DNA from: Saccharum officinarum
Lineage: Eukaryota; Streptophyta; Magnoliopsida; Poales; Poaceae
DNA length: 64,000 nucleotides
Reading direction: 5' to 3'
NCBI GenBank assembly: GCA_020631735.1
Contig: CM036215.1
Span: 12,798,346-12,862,345 of the forward strand
A program made the translations under genes and the position numbers. Under the pieces are notes generated by a model that did not search any database, was not told the origin of the DNA, and saw only the letters and a list, made by a program, of their open reading frames with translations. The stretch's first letter is position 1. The number at the start of each line of letters is the position of its first letter. This document shows, piece after piece, positions 21,532 to 34,735 of this stretch.

Positions 21532-23071
21532 CACTATGCCAGAAAAGCAGATTAGTGACACGTGTAAACAGTCATTAGTGACATGGAAAACACGCGTCAC
21601 TTATGTTGCGTTTGTGATGTGAACACGTTAGTGACGCGTAAAAACGCGTCACTGATGACTCTAACCAGTGACGCATGTAGGCCAAACGCGTCACTGATGA
21701 GGAACTCATCAGCGACTCGTATGGGCAAAACGCGTCACTGATAACAAATTACAGAAACAAAAAAATAAAACATGATGCCACGGTCATATACAAGACGACC
21801 TGTTCTATATAAATTACAGTCACACTAGCTACTAAATTACACATCCTAGATGAACTTAGTAGCTTATATTGCACATGGAAGCCATCAAACTAAAATTCAA
21901 AAGTTCACACTTCATCACAACCAGGATAGATATTAGGATGCAAAATATTGATTCATCACAACAAAAGAAATCGTGTTCAATGAGTCCAAAATAAAACTAG
22001 AACTACCATCCAATAGCAGTTTGATCAACTTGATGCTTAAAAGCTGCTATCTAACATCTCCGAGTTCCTGAAAATAAAAATTGAATGCAATTAGCAAGAT
22101 ACTACAATCCTCTTATTTCAATGCATGGAAACAAAGATAATCTAAGAACAACAGAATCTCACTTGCCTTGCAGAACAATAAAGGTATAAACGATTGATAG
22201 ATCAATTGTATAACCACATAGATATAATTTGGGAAAGGAAATTGAAAACTCAAATCGGAGCTTATAAGTCCCCCGAACCATTAAGCATTTGAACAAACTA
22301 ATCAGCTAACAAGTCCAAATATGCCTCAAGCAGAATAGAAAGATTTGTTAAAAAATACCATGATCAGCTACAAGCTACCTTAAGAACTAGTCCATATCGA
22401 TGACAACTCCATTTGAAGAATAGTAGAATAGAACTCTCCCATGAGCTCTAAATAAACAACTCACATAACCTGAAAATTTGACTAAATTCCCAGGCTGCTC
22501 GCCATAGCATACACATGAATTTAATCCAGGCTATTTAAGAATCCAAGTCCAAGATTAGAAGTACCTGAGTAATTGGGGTCGAAGCAAATCGGTAAGTAGG
22601 TATGGACCTGCAGCAGGGACAGCGCCGGCATTGAGACAATCACCTGTAAAAGAGGCATACAAACTGTCACATATATATAGTCCTTAACATTTCTGCTGAA
22701 CTGATCAAGTGTAAGCTGACTATTATATTTTTGTTTTGGTGCCATTACCAAAAAGGTAAAATGCTTAATTGTAGACCAAAACTGGACCAATTATCAAATG
22801 CATTTTATAACTAATCCAATTGTAGATACACCTTCTACCTGAGATATAATCTAATTAACTAAATTGAACAACCCACTGTAGAATTCTCATTTGCAAGAGA
22901 TAGACTAAATAATCAGCAAAGTTAAGAAATCAGTAGAAACATAAAACATTATACGACTCAATAGAAATTTCACCTCAGCACAAAGGCTGCCCACTGTTGA
23001 AATAGTCTGAACTGGAACTCTGAAAACAGCAAGGTTTGGCAAAGTTTGCAGCCTAATATATCTCAAACTAT
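21532..23071. mobile_element. CACTA-1: terminal part of a CACTA element, truncated
   Basis: Begins CACTATGCCAGAAAAGC, a CACTA-type terminal inverted repeat. It is followed by subterminal repeats of AGTGACGCG/CGCGTCACT in both orientations between about 21552 and 21745 (for example TTAGTGACGCG and AACGCGTCACTGATGA). The interior to 23071 is AT-rich with no transposase motif that I can identify. It ends where a minus-strand gypsy-type LTR starts; the other CACTA terminus is not in view. Confidence 0.75.
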
Positions 23072-25351
23072 TGTCACGCCCAAATTTTGAGTAGCAAAAT
23101 TGGAGGTAAACCATATGTGCGAAACATATAGAACAAATTGTAGAGAAAGAATATCAAGCTCAGTGCCTTATTACAATAACGAACTTTAATTCATTACATA
23201 AATGAACATACTCAAAGTCTAGACAAGGGAAAGATAAATCCAATGTAAACTCCAGGGCGTCTCTAAAACCATAGGATTTGGTCGACTGGTGGACCTCAGA
23301 CCTAGCTCTCCTCATAGTAATCCTCATATCCATTGCCATCTGTACCCATCCAGGATTTTTGTCCAAATAATAAAAGTAAACAAGAGTAAGTACATGTCGT
23401 ACTTAACAAGGTCGACACTGGTTGTACTACAGTTTGCTTTTAGTAAGTCAACATTTTAGCATTAGTTAGGTTTGGTTATGCTCAAGCCCCATTTAAACCA
23501 CAAGTTCATATTCATGAATAATTAACCATTATGAGTACCTCATCATTATAAACACCCTCAACAAGTGATCAACTATTTCATTAGTTTTCCGGGGCGCCCG
23601 TATCTGTGGGAACGGCTGTTATAACAGTTTATTTAAACTCTGCGTAGAGGTATACACTTTCACTACGAGTCGTGATTTACCCTTTCACCCAAGGTGATCG
23701 GTCTCTTGACCCACTACCAAGGAAGGTCGGCAGGGTTCACTATATATGAAGCCTTTGAAAAGTTCATCTAACATGTTAGGGCCGCTAGGTTTCGGTGGCA
23801 AGCAGGTGTAGGTCCCCCATTCCCAAATGGCACAATGACACGCAGCTTATACACATAGGGACAAGAGCCAAACTATACCCGAGTCGTCAGACCCCTTTTG
23901 TGCCTTTTCGCGTAACCTCTAACATGCTAGAAAAGGTCTTCATACTTGACTAAAGCAAGAGTCATGTGACCCTCATAGTTGTACTATATGTCCCAGCTTT
24001 TGCCAATGAAAAAGTCCTTATGTAGGGCCAGAGCATCATGATAAACAGGAGCTCTCTCGCCCTAAGTTCAGTTGCTAGAGGCAAATTTTAACAGTTGTTG
24101 CATATAATCATTAATCAACATCCAAATAAAGTATATAATTAGTTGGAGCGCTAGCATTTACCCGTATGCATAATTAACCCATCGGTGATAAGATCACAGG
24201 ATAACAAAGGCTAGGATGTCCTTCTAGTTATCAAATTAACACATGCACATGACTTTTAATTAAAAGGTGAATAGGACCATAAGGAATTTCCCATATTATA
24301 CTTGCCTTGCTCATACTTCTCCTGCTGCTCCGGGTTATCATAGTAGTACTCTTGGTCACCGGCGTAGTACTCACCGTCTATACTCGAACAACAGGCAACA
24401 ACACGCACTCCAAGTTCAATCATGCAAAGCAAACAAGGACTATAAATTAGAATAGTACACCAACATAGGTAAATCGATATAAAAGGTTTATAAAGTGAAT
24501 CTACAACTCACTACGATCACACAGACGCGAAGATCACATAGATCAGAGCTAGAACAAGCAAGTTACGAATTAATTAAGATTTCCTATAGCATTTTTAATA
24601 GATTTAATCTACTCATGAAATTTAACGGTGAGTAACATGACTAACAATATGATAAACATGTAGATTATGTCGCTATGATCCTAACACAACTTAAACGGAT
24701 CAATTTGGATTTAAAACGAGAAAGTTATGTTGAAAAATATACACTAGATGGCACAACTGTAAATATCGCGAACTAATTACAAATTGAAATAAATCATGAA
24801 AATCAGATTTTTGTAACTGGCCGAGGACGACGGGTTCTATTACTAAGAACATGAGGGGCTCTTTGCGAAAATCGCCACCGAAGGCGTACGGGGTGCTCTG
24901 GGCCGTCGGATCCAAGATGGATGATCCGGATTAGAACATGGAGGAGAGGCGGCGTCTGGCCGGAGAAGATGACCGGCATGGCGGTCCTCCATTGCCGGCG
25001 ACGACTGAGCTCACCGGTGCAAGTGAAATAGGCCCTAGAGGCCACGGTTTGACCAACCGAAAGCATGGTGATGATGCGGGGGCGATGGCGACCTCGACCG
25101 TGCCATTTTCGCAGCTAGGAAGAAACACGCGCGGTGCTTGCCATTGCCGACGGTGAGGAGAGCTTGTCGGCACGCATGAAAATAGCCTCAACAGCCTCGG
25201 TTCGATGTAGTAATTGCATGGGAAGAAAGAGGATGACGAGGGGTCTCACCACAGATGAAAACAGAGGCGGCGGGATGGCAAAATGATGAGACTCGAGCTC
25301 AACGGCGTGAGCTAAGGTTGCGGGTGGTGCTGAGCTCGACTGGGTAGCAGG
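23072..25351 (-). repeat. Gypsy-type LTR, minus orientation, truncated by Sirevirus A
   Basis: Starts TGTCACGCCCAAATTTTG, which is the inverted end of an LTR. Its complement around 24270-24470 aligns with the gypsy-D 3' LTR around 55080-55270 (TATAGACGGTGAG, GAGCAAGGCAAGTATA, GGTGTACT, TCTAAT). It also carries the GC-rich coding-like block expected near the other end (24930-25200). No internal region is attached. The upper end is cut by the start of the Sirevirus A LTR at 25352. Confidence 0.75.
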
Positions 25352-27326
25352 TGAAAGTCCTATGTTTGGTGTTGGTAATTAGTGACAATGCCTAAGTACT
25401 AATCCTATGCCTAAGTTGTATGTAGCATATGAGGATTAGTACATTCCAAGGTTGGTGGCAAGATGGACATGGTGATCATGATGGCCACACTTGGATTTGT
25501 ACGCAACCCTACGTGATCAAGGCAAAGGTATATGCTTAAGGGTTATGTTTTAGTAACCAAGACACCTAGTGGGTGTGGTTACATTATAGGTTAGATAGTC
25601 GTACTATAAAGAGGGGAATGGCGCGGCTATTGGACTCCTAAGTGCCTCTAGGTGTGCATTTCATGATCATATACATTTGGATAGAACTAATATCGCCTCG
25701 AAAAATGATTGTGAAAATGCTAACACACTCTCACATGACGAGATCACTTGGTGGTGTTAGCACGTTTGCGAAGGTGCTGGAGTTTGAGCGGTAGAGAGGG
25801 TTTGGGGTCCTCTCTCCCTCCCGCCGAGCTTGCGAGGCGGGATTCAAGCGTTTTCGAGGAGTTGAAACGACTATTTTCCATTACGCCGGAAGTTCAGAAA
25901 AGAAACGGAGACGAACGGAGGTCACAAAGGCGATCGGACGCTGAACCGAACGCGGTCCTTGCATGACCGAACGTGTCTGGTCAGTGTTCAGTGTCTGCGC
26001 GTATTTTAGTTTGATGATCGGACGCGCAGCACGTCCGGTCACTGACGATCGGACGCGTCCGGTCATTCAGGGAGCTTACTGGACTCTAACCAGACGCTGG
26101 CACTGTCGCGTCTGGTCATTTTCTTCAGCGCGTCTGGTCACTGTTTCGTTGAGCGCTGCTCAGGCGACCAGCGCGTCCGGTCATTCACGGGACTAGCGCG
26201 TCCGGTCGTTCGCAGCGCGTCCGGTTTGCGCGATGAGCGCGTCCGGTCGTTGCTTCGCAGTTAGCCGTTGGGCGACCAGCGCGTCCGGTCAGTTGGACCA
26301 GCGCGTCTGGTCAGTGCTTCACGAGTTAGCCGTTGTGCGACCGGCGCGTCTGGTCAGTGTGACCAGCGCGTCCGGTCAGCACGATTTCGGCTGCTTAAGT
26401 TTCTAACGGCTCTATTCGAAGGGCTACGTCTATAAATACTCGTTGGCCGGCTCAAGGCTCTATCTCTCGAACATTTGACATACTTGTGAGCACTTTGAGC
26501 TAAGCAACTCCCCTTCCACTCATCTCTCTTGCTTCTTTGCATATTCGAAATGAGATTGAGTGATCCAAGTGTTGTGAGATTGCATCTAGTTGGCACTTGG
26601 TGGTTGATTTGCTATGGGATTCTTGTTTCTCTTGGTGGTTGCCTCCACCTAGACGCTTGGAGAAGCTTGGAGGCATTGGCAAGAGTTGGTGATTGTTCTT
26701 GGCCACCTCCGGTGATTGTGAGGGGTTTGTGCCTACCTCGGCGAAGCGCCAAAGGCAACGTTAGTGAATTGCTCGTGTCATTGCAACCTTTTGCCATTTG
26801 GTAGGTTCTTGTGGCGCCTTTTGAGAGGCTCAGTGTGAGATCGATTAGCCACCGAACCACGTGGTGAAGAGGGACACAACGGGGACTAGCGTGGCGGCAA
26901 ACACGTGAACCTCGGGATAAATCTTCGTGTCATCACTTTCAAATTGTGATTGATTGATCCCGGTGTTCGGTTATCTTGGTATTCATTGTTGATCATATTG
27001 GTTGGCTCAATTCTCTGCCCCTCGGTGAAACTCTCCTAACTCAACTCTGCATTACTTTCTTAGTTATCTTTGCTAGCTTTTTAGCTTTGCTTTAGTAGCT
27101 CCTTTGTGTAGCTTGCTAGTTGTAGTTGTAGTTACCTTCTCGGTTTGACTTGTGCGGTTGAGTGCATTTACTAGAATTGTGAATTGGTTAGGTGGCTTGC
27201 AAACACCCCGTAGGCTAAGCAAAACTCGCATCTCGCTATTTGTTTTATTGATAAACTTGTTTAGCTTGTCTTTGTAGAAAATTTTAATAGGCTATTCACC
27301 CCCCCTCTAGCCATCAAGACCTTTCA
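25352..27326 (+). repeat. Sirevirus A 5' LTR (1,975 bp)
   Basis: Runs from TGAAAGTCCTATG to AAGACCTTTCA and is followed by the primer site AGTGGTATCGGAGTCG. It has a TATAAATA at 26431. 25960-26390 is packed with copies of GCGCGTCCGGTCA and its inverse. Large parts align with the complement of the Sirevirus B LTRs (for example the segment around GAGGCGGGATTC and ACTTGGTGGTGTTAGCAC), so A and B are the same family or close relatives. Confidence 0.92.
26431..26438 (+). promoter_or_regulatory. TATA box of Sirevirus A LTR
   Basis: TATAAATA about 45 bases downstream of the last GCGTCCGGTC repeat; matched in position by TATAAATA in Sirevirus B and C LTRs. Confidence 0.65.
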
Positions 27327-27380
27327 AGTGGTATCGGAGTCGTGGTCACTGTTTGTAAGGCTTAACAACCTCGGTGTAAG

Positions 27381-28400
27381 ATGGCTCAAGTTATGTTCAA
27401 CCATGTCGGGGGCAAACCTCCATTCTTTGATGGTGTCACATCTTTTGATCATTGGAAAAGAAAGATGAAGCAATATCTTGGCTCTCTTCATGAGAACGTT
27501 TGGGAGGTGACACACCATGATTATGCTATCATTGATCCCGACAACCTCACCAACAATGATCGCATCAACAACCAATGCAACACTATGGCTCTCAATACTC
27601 TCTACAATGGGATTGATGCAAAGGTCTTTGAGCAAATCAAGGATCTTAAAATGGCAAGTAAAGTATGGACAAGATTAGAGGAAACATATGAGGGCACTTC
27701 AACGGTAAAGTGTGTCAAACTATATATGCTCAAGGACAAGTTCTCCACTTTCAAGATGAAGGATGATGAATCCATCCCGGAGATGTTCTATAGGCTCCAA
27801 GTCATTGTCAATGATCTCAAGGGGCTTGGGGAGAAGGTTGAGGACAAGGACTTCTCACATAAGTTCTTAATGTGTTTACCCAAGAAGTTTGCTACCTTGA
27901 GAAGAATGATCTTTAGAGAGGGATTGGACAAGGTCAAACCAACCGATGTGCTTAGAGATATAATGACCGATGCCCAATACAATGATGATGAAGATGAGGT
28001 AGAAGAGAAGAAGGAAACCAAAGTCAAGCAAGAGAAGCCCATTGCATTCAAGGCTTCATCCTCTAAGGGCAAGAGCAAGGTGGAGAATGATGATGATGAT
28101 CCTTTTGATGATGAGATCATGGCCCTTCTAGTGCAAAAGATGGGTCGGTTCATGAAGAAGAGAGGCTATGGTGCAAGAAAGAGAAGGGACTTCATGAAGG
28201 CAAAGGAGGTGCTTTGCTACAATTGCAATAGCCCTGATCATGTAGTGGCAAAGTGCCCCTATGAAGACAAAAGATATCATGATGGGGAATTGAAGTTGAA
28301 GAAGAACAAGAAGGACAAGAAGGAGAAGAAAGCAAAGAAGAGCTTCACATTCAACAAGAAGAAGGGTGGTAGTTATGTGGTCACTTGGGATAGTGACAAC
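27381..28400 (+). CDS. Sirevirus A gag, N-terminal part (interrupted)
   Basis: Starts MAQVMFNHVGGKPPFFDG about 50 bases after the primer site. It contains a UBN2-type gag domain (FDHWKRKMKQYLGS, LNTLYNGIDAKVFEQIK, MASKVWTRLEETYEGT, ESIPEMFYRLQVIVNDL), an acidic/lysine-rich stretch, and a CCHC knuckle CYNCNSPDHVVAKC at about 276-289. It is uninterrupted up to YVVTWDSDN, where Sirevirus B inserted (target duplication ACAAC). The frame resumes at 38837. The open frame shown past 28400 is Sirevirus B LTR sequence. Confidence 0.93.
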
Positions 28401-30389
28401 TATAAGGTCCAAATAGGCTAGAGGGGGGTGAATAGCCTAATTAAAACTTCTACAAGAATTACTTAACCACGAGTTAGTACGAAAGGTGGCGAAGCAAAAG
28501 CACTAGCTCTAACTAATTAAGCAAGCCACCTACACAAGTCTAGTACAAGGCTATTCACTAAACATAACAACAACTACAATCTAGAAACAAGAAGTAATAC
28601 GAGAGAAGAGCTTTGATTGATTATACCGCCGTGTAGAGATGAGATGTACCAATCAATCAATCACACAAGAGAAATCCTCGGGAAGAGAATGACACAAGAA
28701 TTTATCCCGAGGTTCACTTGCTTCCCGGCAAGCTACTCCCCGTTGTGGCGATACACCCACTTGTCGGTTCGCGAGCTAATCGACTATCAAGAGTCGAGCC
28801 CTCGGCGGGCGCCGCACAACCGCACACAAGATGGGGATCCTCCAAGCCACGAGCTCCACTAGAGTATCCAATTCACGAACTCCCACGGGGAAGGATCAAG
28901 AACCCCTTACAACACTTGGTGAAGGCTCCAACAATTTCCAATTGCGAGCTCAATCACCTCCGCTGCTCCAAGCCGTCTACCGTGTCGGGAAACACGGAAG
29001 AGTAACAAGAAATCCGCAGCAACTCGAAGATCAAGTGCCTCTAGAATGCAACTCTCAAGCAATGCACTTGAATCTCACTCAATCTCACTCAAGATATGCA
29101 ACTAATCAAAGAGATGAGTGGAGGGGTTGTTCTCTAGCTCAAAGTATGTCTCTATATCTCAAAATGTGCAAGAGTTGCCCTCAAACCCTGGCCAACGTCT
29201 ATTTATAACGAAGGGGTACGCAGCTAGCCGTTACATATGACGCAGCGAAAAACGCGCTGACCGGACGCTCCGGTCAGGGTCCGGTCACTACACGACAAAC
29301 GTGAACAGTGTGCGTCAGAACTAGCCGTTGCCCTGACCGGACGCGCTGTTGAACTGACCGGACACGACAGTGCCCGCGTCCGGTCGCGTTCCAGTATGCT
29401 CCCGTTGAGACCGGACGCGTCCGATCGCACGTGACCGGACGCGCCGCGCGTCCGATCGTCACTCCGCTTCGCTCTGCCCCTCTGGACGCCTGACCGGACG
29501 CTCCGGCTATGTGAAGGACCGGACGCGCCGGTCACGCGCTCTGATTCGCTCAGGAGAACTGACCAGACGCGCTGTTGAACTGACCGGACGCCACAGTGTC
29601 AGCGTCCGGTTAGAGTCCAGTAAGCTCCCTGGATGATCGGACGCGTCCGGTCGTCAGTGACCGGACGCGCTGCGCGTCCGATCATCGAACTAAAAACCGC
29701 GCAGACGCTGAACACTGACCGGACGCGTCCGGTCATACCGTGACCGCGTCCGGTGCAGCGTCCGGTCACCACAGTGACCTCCGTTCACCTCCGTTTCTTT
29801 TCCGACTTCCGGCGCAAGAGAAAATAGGCATTTCACTTCTCCGAAAAGCGCCGAATCCCGCCTCGCAAGCTCAGCGGGAGGGAGAGAGGAACCCAAACCC
29901 CTCTCTACCGCTTGAACTCCACCGCCTTCGCAAATGTGCTAACACCACCAAGTGTACACCACCATGTGCATGTGTGTTAGCATTTCATAATCAGTTTCCA
30001 AGGCGTTATGTTAGCTCTTTACTAGATCCTAATGCATATGCTCAAGACATTGATCTAGTGGCACTTGATTTCCGAGCTAACCGTGATTGCCCCTCTTGAT
30101 AGTCGGCTATGTATCCTAAATCCGGTCAATCACTTCTCTACTCATCTTAGACCGGCAAAAGGAAAACCCTATGGTTATACCTTTGCCTTGCGCTCTTAGT
30201 TCCTTCTCTTCCACTTGATCATCATGTACACCATATTATGTGCATCACCACCACTTGTGATCTTGTGGCCATCACTCCATGCCACATGCTCCTTCATCAC
30301 GTGTGTTGCTTGTGCCTAACTCAAAACACTTAACACATGGTATTAGCAACTTGGTGTCATTAATTACCAAAACCAAACTTGGGCTTTCA
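28401..30389 (-). repeat. Sirevirus B 3' LTR (1,989 bp)
   Basis: Plus-strand ends are TATAAGGTCC (first base pair changed from the TG of the 5' copy) and GGGCTTTCA. Contains the CCGGACGCG repeat block at about 29260-29765 and TATTTATA at 29210. It directly faces the Sirevirus A LTR across the 1-kb A gag fragment. Confidence 0.93.
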
Positions 30390-31527
30390 ATCTCCCCCTT
30401 TTTGGTAATTGATGACAACCATCACAAAGATATGAAATGAAATCAATTTTCAATTTCGATAGTATTAGCTCCCCCTACATATGTGCTTCTATGAGTTTGG
30501 TTCAATTGTGCACATATGTATGGATTTGAATTTTGGGAGAGTTACTACTATCAAATTGATGCTAAGGTATATAGAATGGACCTTTGAAGCGTGATACCAA
30601 TCGGAGTTGCCTTTATATACCATCCTTAGCATCGAAGTAGCTAGACACCACTTGTAATACATCACTTGTAAAGATCATAAACACTAAAGTACTTTGTGAG
30701 ATCAACATTAAAAGCAAAGGTGTCTAGATACCACATGTAAAGCTACTCTTAACAAAACATCATTCAAGTTCTATATCTAGCATACACCATTCAATCATGA
30801 ATATCGAAATTAAACTTTGCAATGCAACATTTCATCATGTTAATGCACATACAAATGCAACAAATAATCCATGAGCTTGCTCCCCCTACTTATGTGCTCC
30901 TCACTATATCTTTTCTCTCTCTTTGTGACTTTTCTATCTTTGTGCTTTCTCTCTCCCTTTTTATATCTTTCTTGCTCTTTGCAATATCTTTGTGACTTTT
31001 CTCTCCCCCTTATTATTTTTCTCTCCCCCTTATTATCTTATTTCCTCTTTGCAATATCTTTGTGACTTTTCTCTCCCCCTTTGTCAACAATCACCAAAAA
31101 GGTGCCAATATAGTGAGAGATAAGTCAATCAATATGAGGGAGTCCAAATTATGGTTCAATCTAGATCACTTGCCTAGAATATATAATTCGGTTTGAACCA
31201 AGGACAATCTTCTTCACACCTCATAAAGTATAAGGGTTATCTTGACCACGTTGAATTACACATCATGAGCTCATTTACTAGATTCAACACTAGGTTTGCA
31301 AGCCCACAAACATGTCATATGCTACCACTAGATTAAACAAACATAGAAGCAATAGTGGTATCATATATTCATCAAAAAACATTTGATTTTCATGAATGAG
31401 CTTATTATCATGCAAACATGTCTATATGTTCTAAACATGTCCTTAGCAAAGTATGAATGATATGCCAAACAACTTTATCTTGCTATGTTGGAGGAGAGGC
31501 ATGTCATATAAGAATGTGGGGGTGCAC
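30390..31527 (-). other. Sirevirus B 3' non-coding region with multiple polypurine tracts
   Basis: The minus strand holds several purine tracts of the AAGGGGGAG type. One directly abuts the 3' LTR (ACCAAAAAGGGGGAGA, plus 30391-30406). Others lie near 30470, 30880, 31010, 31025 and 31075, the last few within a local repeat of 'tttgtgacttttctctccccct'. No open frame of note is present, so I see no envelope-like gene. Repeated tracts upstream of the 3' LTR are a described Sirevirus trait. Confidence 0.8.
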
Positions 31528-34500
31528 TCATTTCAAGTTGGAGAAGTCAAGTATGTTCAATTCATTCTTTAACTTGTAAAACCTTTTCTCATCAAGTGGC
31601 TTTGTGAATATATCGGCTAATTGATCTTCGGTGCCAATGCTTTCAATGCTAATATCACCCTTTTGTTGATGGTCTCTTATGAAATGATGCCTTATATCAA
31701 TGTGCTTGGTTCTTGAATGTTGAACCGGATTTTGAGTCATCTTGATAGCACTTTCATTGTCACAAAACAATGGCACATTCTTGAAGTTTATTCCAAAGTC
31801 ATTCAAGGTGGCTTTCATCCAAAGCAATTGTGCACAACAACTACCGGCACTAATGTATTCGGCCTCGGCAGTAGATAGTGCAACACTATTTTGTTTCTTT
31901 GATGACCATGAAACAAGAGACCTTCCAAGCAATTGACAAGTGCCACTTGTGCTCATTCTATCAATCTTGCATCCTCCATAGTCAGAGTCCGAATATCCAA
32001 TCAACTCAAAATTAGACCCCTTTGGAAACCATAATCCAACATCATGAGTGCCCTTGAGATATCTCAATATTCTCTTGGTTGCTTTCAAGTGACTTTCTCT
32101 AGGTGAAGCTTGATATCTTGCACACTTGCACACACTAAACATCACATCCGGCCTAGAAGCGGTGACATAGAGCAAACTTCCAATCATAGACCGGTATTGC
32201 TTTTGATCTACCATGTTTCCACTATCATCAATACCCAATTGATCATTTGTGCCCATTGGTGTACTCATTGGCTTAGCATCTTGCAATCCAAACTTCTTGA
32301 TCATGTCCTTGATGTACTTGCCTTGACTTACAAAAGTGCCATTCTTCATTTGCTTGATTTGAAGTCCAAGGAAGTAACTAAGCTCTCCAATCATAGACAT
32401 CTCAAACTCATTAGCCATCATATTTCCAAATTCTTCACAAAAGTCTTGGTTAGTTGATCCAAAGATAATGTCATCCACATAGATTTGCAACACAAACAAG
32501 TCATTTCCAAGCTTCTTGGTGAAGAGAGTGGTGTCAACCTTTCCCATCTTGAACCCTTTAGAGAGAAGAAAGTCCCTCAACCTCTCATACCATGCTCTAG
32601 GTGCTTGCTTCAAACCATACAATGCCTTCTTTAGCTTGTAAACATGGTTGGGCTTCTTATCATCTTCAAAACCGGGAGGTTGCTCAACATAAACTTCTTC
32701 ATTGATGTAGCCATTGAGAAATGCACTCTTGACATCCATTTGATAGAGCTTGATGTTGTGTGCACAAGCATATGCTAATAAGATTCTAATTGCTTCCAAT
32801 CTTGCAACCGGTGCATATGTCTCTCCAAAGTCAAGACCCTCAACTTGAGTGTATCCTTGTGCTACTAATCTTGCTTTGTTCCTCACAACCATGCCATCTT
32901 GATCTTGCTTGTTTCTAAAGACCCACTTAGTGCCAATCACATTGTAGTTCTTTGGCCTCTCAACAAGTTTCCAAACTTGATTTCTAGCAAAGTTGTTTAG
33001 TTCTTCATGCATGGCATTTACCCACTCGGAATCTTTCAATGCATCTTCTATCTTCTTTGGTTCTTCTAATGAGACAAATGAGTAATGCTCACAAAAGGAT
33101 GCTAATCTTGATCTAGTTTGAACACCACTTTGAATTCCACCAATGATTTGATCCAATGGATGATCTCTTGCAATGCTAGTAGGTTGGAGTATTGGGAGTT
33201 GATTGCTTCCACTTGTTTGACCTTGAACTTGAGCTTCATCATGAGAACCACTAGAGCTTGCTTGATTTGTATCAATTTGCACACTTTGGTTGATCACATG
33301 AATATCATCATCATCAACTTGCATCGGCCTTATATCACCAATGTCCATGTTCTTCATTGCATTTGACAATTGATCTCCTCTCACATCATCAAGGTTTTGA
33401 GCTTCATTTTGAGACCCTTGGGTTTCATCAAACTCAACATCATGAACTTCTTCCAAGGTGCCATTTGTGAGATTCCAAACTCTATATGATTTGCTTGTGG
33501 TAGAATAACCAAGTAAGAACCCTTCATCACATTTCTTTTCAAACTTGCTCAACCTAGTGCCTTTCTTGAGAATATAGCATTTGCAACCAAACACTCTAAA
33601 GTATGCAATGTTGGGCTTTCTTCCATTCAATAGTTCATATGGTGTCTTTCCAAGCTTCCTATGGCAATAGAGACGGTTACTACAATAGCAAGCCGTGTTG
33701 ATAGCTTCACTCCAAAATGAATGACTAACATTGTATTCACTAAGCATTGATCTAGCCATATCAATCAAGGTTCTATTTTTCCTTTCAACTACACCATTTG
33801 ATTGAGGAGTGTATGTTGGTGAGAATTGATGCCCAATACCAAGATCATCACACAAATCTTCAATTCTTGTGTTCTTGAACTCACTACCATTGTCACTTCT
33901 AATCTTCTTGATGGTGATTTCAAACTCATTTTGCACTCTCTTGACAAAAGACTTGAATAGATCATAAACATCACTCTTGTCATAAAGAAAGAGCACCCAA
34001 GTGTATCTAGTGTAGTCATCCACAATCACAAAACCATACTTGTTGCCACCAATGCTAGTGTATGTTGTTGGCCCAAACAAGTCCATGTGCAATAGCTCAA
34101 ATGCTTTTGATGTGCTCATTTCACTTTTACTAGGATGTGAATTTCCAACTTGTTTGCCGGCTTGACAAGCACTACATAGTTTATCCTTCTCAAAGGTGAC
34201 ATCCTTCAATCCTCTAACTAAGTCATGCCTCAAAAGTTTGTTCAATTGTTTCATTCCAACATGACCAAGCCTTCTATGCCATAACCAACCCATACTAGAT
34301 TTACTAAGCAAGCATGATGTCAATTGTGTCTCACTATCATTGAAGTCAACCAAGTATAAGCTACCATGTCTAAATCCTTTGAATATCAAGTTTGATCCAT
34401 CAACACTTATGACTTCAACATCATCACTACCAAATATGCACTTGAAGCCAAGATCACAAAGTTGTGCCACCGATAAAAGATTGAAATCTAAGCTCTCAAC

Positions 34501-34680
34501 TAGCAACACATTAGATATGCTCATGTCATTTGAGATAGCAATTTTACCAAGCCCCTTGACCTTGCCTTTCTTGTTGTTGCCGAAAGTGATAGCATCAAAA
34601 CCACCATTTTGACTTGTATCAATTGATTTGAACATACAAGAATCCCCGGTCATATGTTGAGTGCACCCACTATCAAGCAC
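31528..34680 (-). CDS. Sirevirus B pol: protease, integrase, reverse transcriptase, RNase H
   Basis: About 1,050 residues in one uninterrupted frame. The protease motif is [12 protein letters not shown] at the very start; the frame actually opens about 15 bases upstream with [10 protein letters not shown] and no ATG, so the given start is nominal. The GAG-pre-integrase arm reads [11 protein letters not shown] and CSACQAGKQ. Integrase D-D-E lies in HMDLFGPTT (about 200), RSDNGSEF (about 262) and [11 protein letters not shown] (about 298). Reverse transcriptase starts near [11 protein letters not shown], with [13 protein letters not shown] and [11 protein letters not shown] (about 733). RNase H has [14 protein letters not shown] (about 897), [11 protein letters not shown] and [10 protein letters not shown]. 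It ends [12 protein letters not shown] and [10 protein letters not shown]. All catalytic motifs are present. It makes and inserts the element's cDNA. Confidence 0.95.
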   Translation of the reverse strand: MLDSGCTQHMTGDSCMFKSIDTSQNGGFDAITFGNNKKGKVKGLGKIAISNDMSISNVLLVESLDFNLLSVAQLCDLGFKCIFGSDDVEVISVDGSNLIFKGFRHGSLYLVDFNDSETQLTSCLLSKSSMGWLWHRRLGHVGMKQLNKLLRHDLVRGLKDVTFEKDKLCSACQAGKQVGNSHPSKSEMSTSKAFELLHMDLFGPTTYTSIGGNKYGFVIVDDYTRYTWVLFLYDKSDVYDLFKSFVKRVQNEFEITIKKIRSDNGSEFKNTRIEDLCDDLGIGHQFSPTYTPQSNGVVERKNRTLIDMARSMLSEYNVSHSFWSEAINTACYCSNRLYCHRKLGKTPYELLNGRKPNIAYFRVFGCKCYILKKGTRLSKFEKKCDEGFLLGYSTTSKSYRVWNLTNGTLEEVHDVEFDETQGSQNEAQNLDDVRGDQLSNAMKNMDIGDIRPMQVDDDDIHVINQSVQIDTNQASSSGSHDEAQVQGQTSGSNQLPILQPTSIARDHPLDQIIGGIQSGVQTRSRLASFCEHYSFVSLEEPKKIEDALKDSEWVNAMHEELNNFARNQVWKLVERPKNYNVIGTKWVFRNKQDQDGMVVRNKARLVAQGYTQVEGLDFGETYAPVARLEAIRILLAYACAHNIKLYQMDVKSAFLNGYINEEVYVEQPPGFEDDKKPNHVYKLKKALYGLKQAPRAWYERLRDFLLSKGFKMGKVDTTLFTKKLGNDLFVLQIYVDDIIFGSTNQDFCEEFGNMMANEFEMSMIGELSYFLGLQIKQMKNGTFVSQGKYIKDMIKKFGLQDAKPMSTPMGTNDQLGIDDSGNMVDQKQYRSMIGSLLYVTASRPDVMFSVCKCARYQASPRESHLKATKRILRYLKGTHDVGLWFPKGSNFELIGYSDSDYGGCKIDRMSTSGTCQLLGRSLVSWSSKKQNSVALSTAEAEYISAGSCCAQLLWMKATLNDFGINFKNVPLFCDNESAIKMTQNPVQHSRTKHIDIRHHFIRDHQQKGDISIESIGTEDQLADIFTKPLDEKRFYKLKNELNILDFSNLK

Positions 34681-34695
34681 CCAATGCCTTCCTCC

Positions 34696-34735
34696 GGCTT
34701 TGTAATTGACCTACAAGACAAGATCAATTCTTTTT
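34696..34735 (-). other. Sirevirus B gag-pol boundary with stops in both frames
   Basis: On the minus strand the gag frame ends WVPKKN then TGA. Thirteen bases on, a TAG closes the pol frame immediately before GTCAATTACAAA, where pol opens. Neither simple readthrough nor a single frameshift joins the two frames. The sequence before the TAG (CTTGTCTTGTAG/GT) looks like a 3' splice site. Sirevirus C has the same arrangement at about 45481-45515. Confidence 0.6.

Noticed and set aside
24931..25191. GC-rich open frames on both strands as a host gene
   Set aside because: They lie in the GC-rich block of a gypsy-type LTR; the gypsy-D LTR has a similar block at 53990-54600 with similar chance frames.
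30871..31065. 64-residue hydrophobic frame as a membrane or envelope-like protein
   Set aside because: It is a translation of the pyrimidine-rich strand of the repeated polypurine tracts and has no start context or homology.
34340..34612. Plus-strand frames over Sirevirus B pol
   Set aside because: Antisense shadows of a long, clearly homologous minus-strand pol frame.
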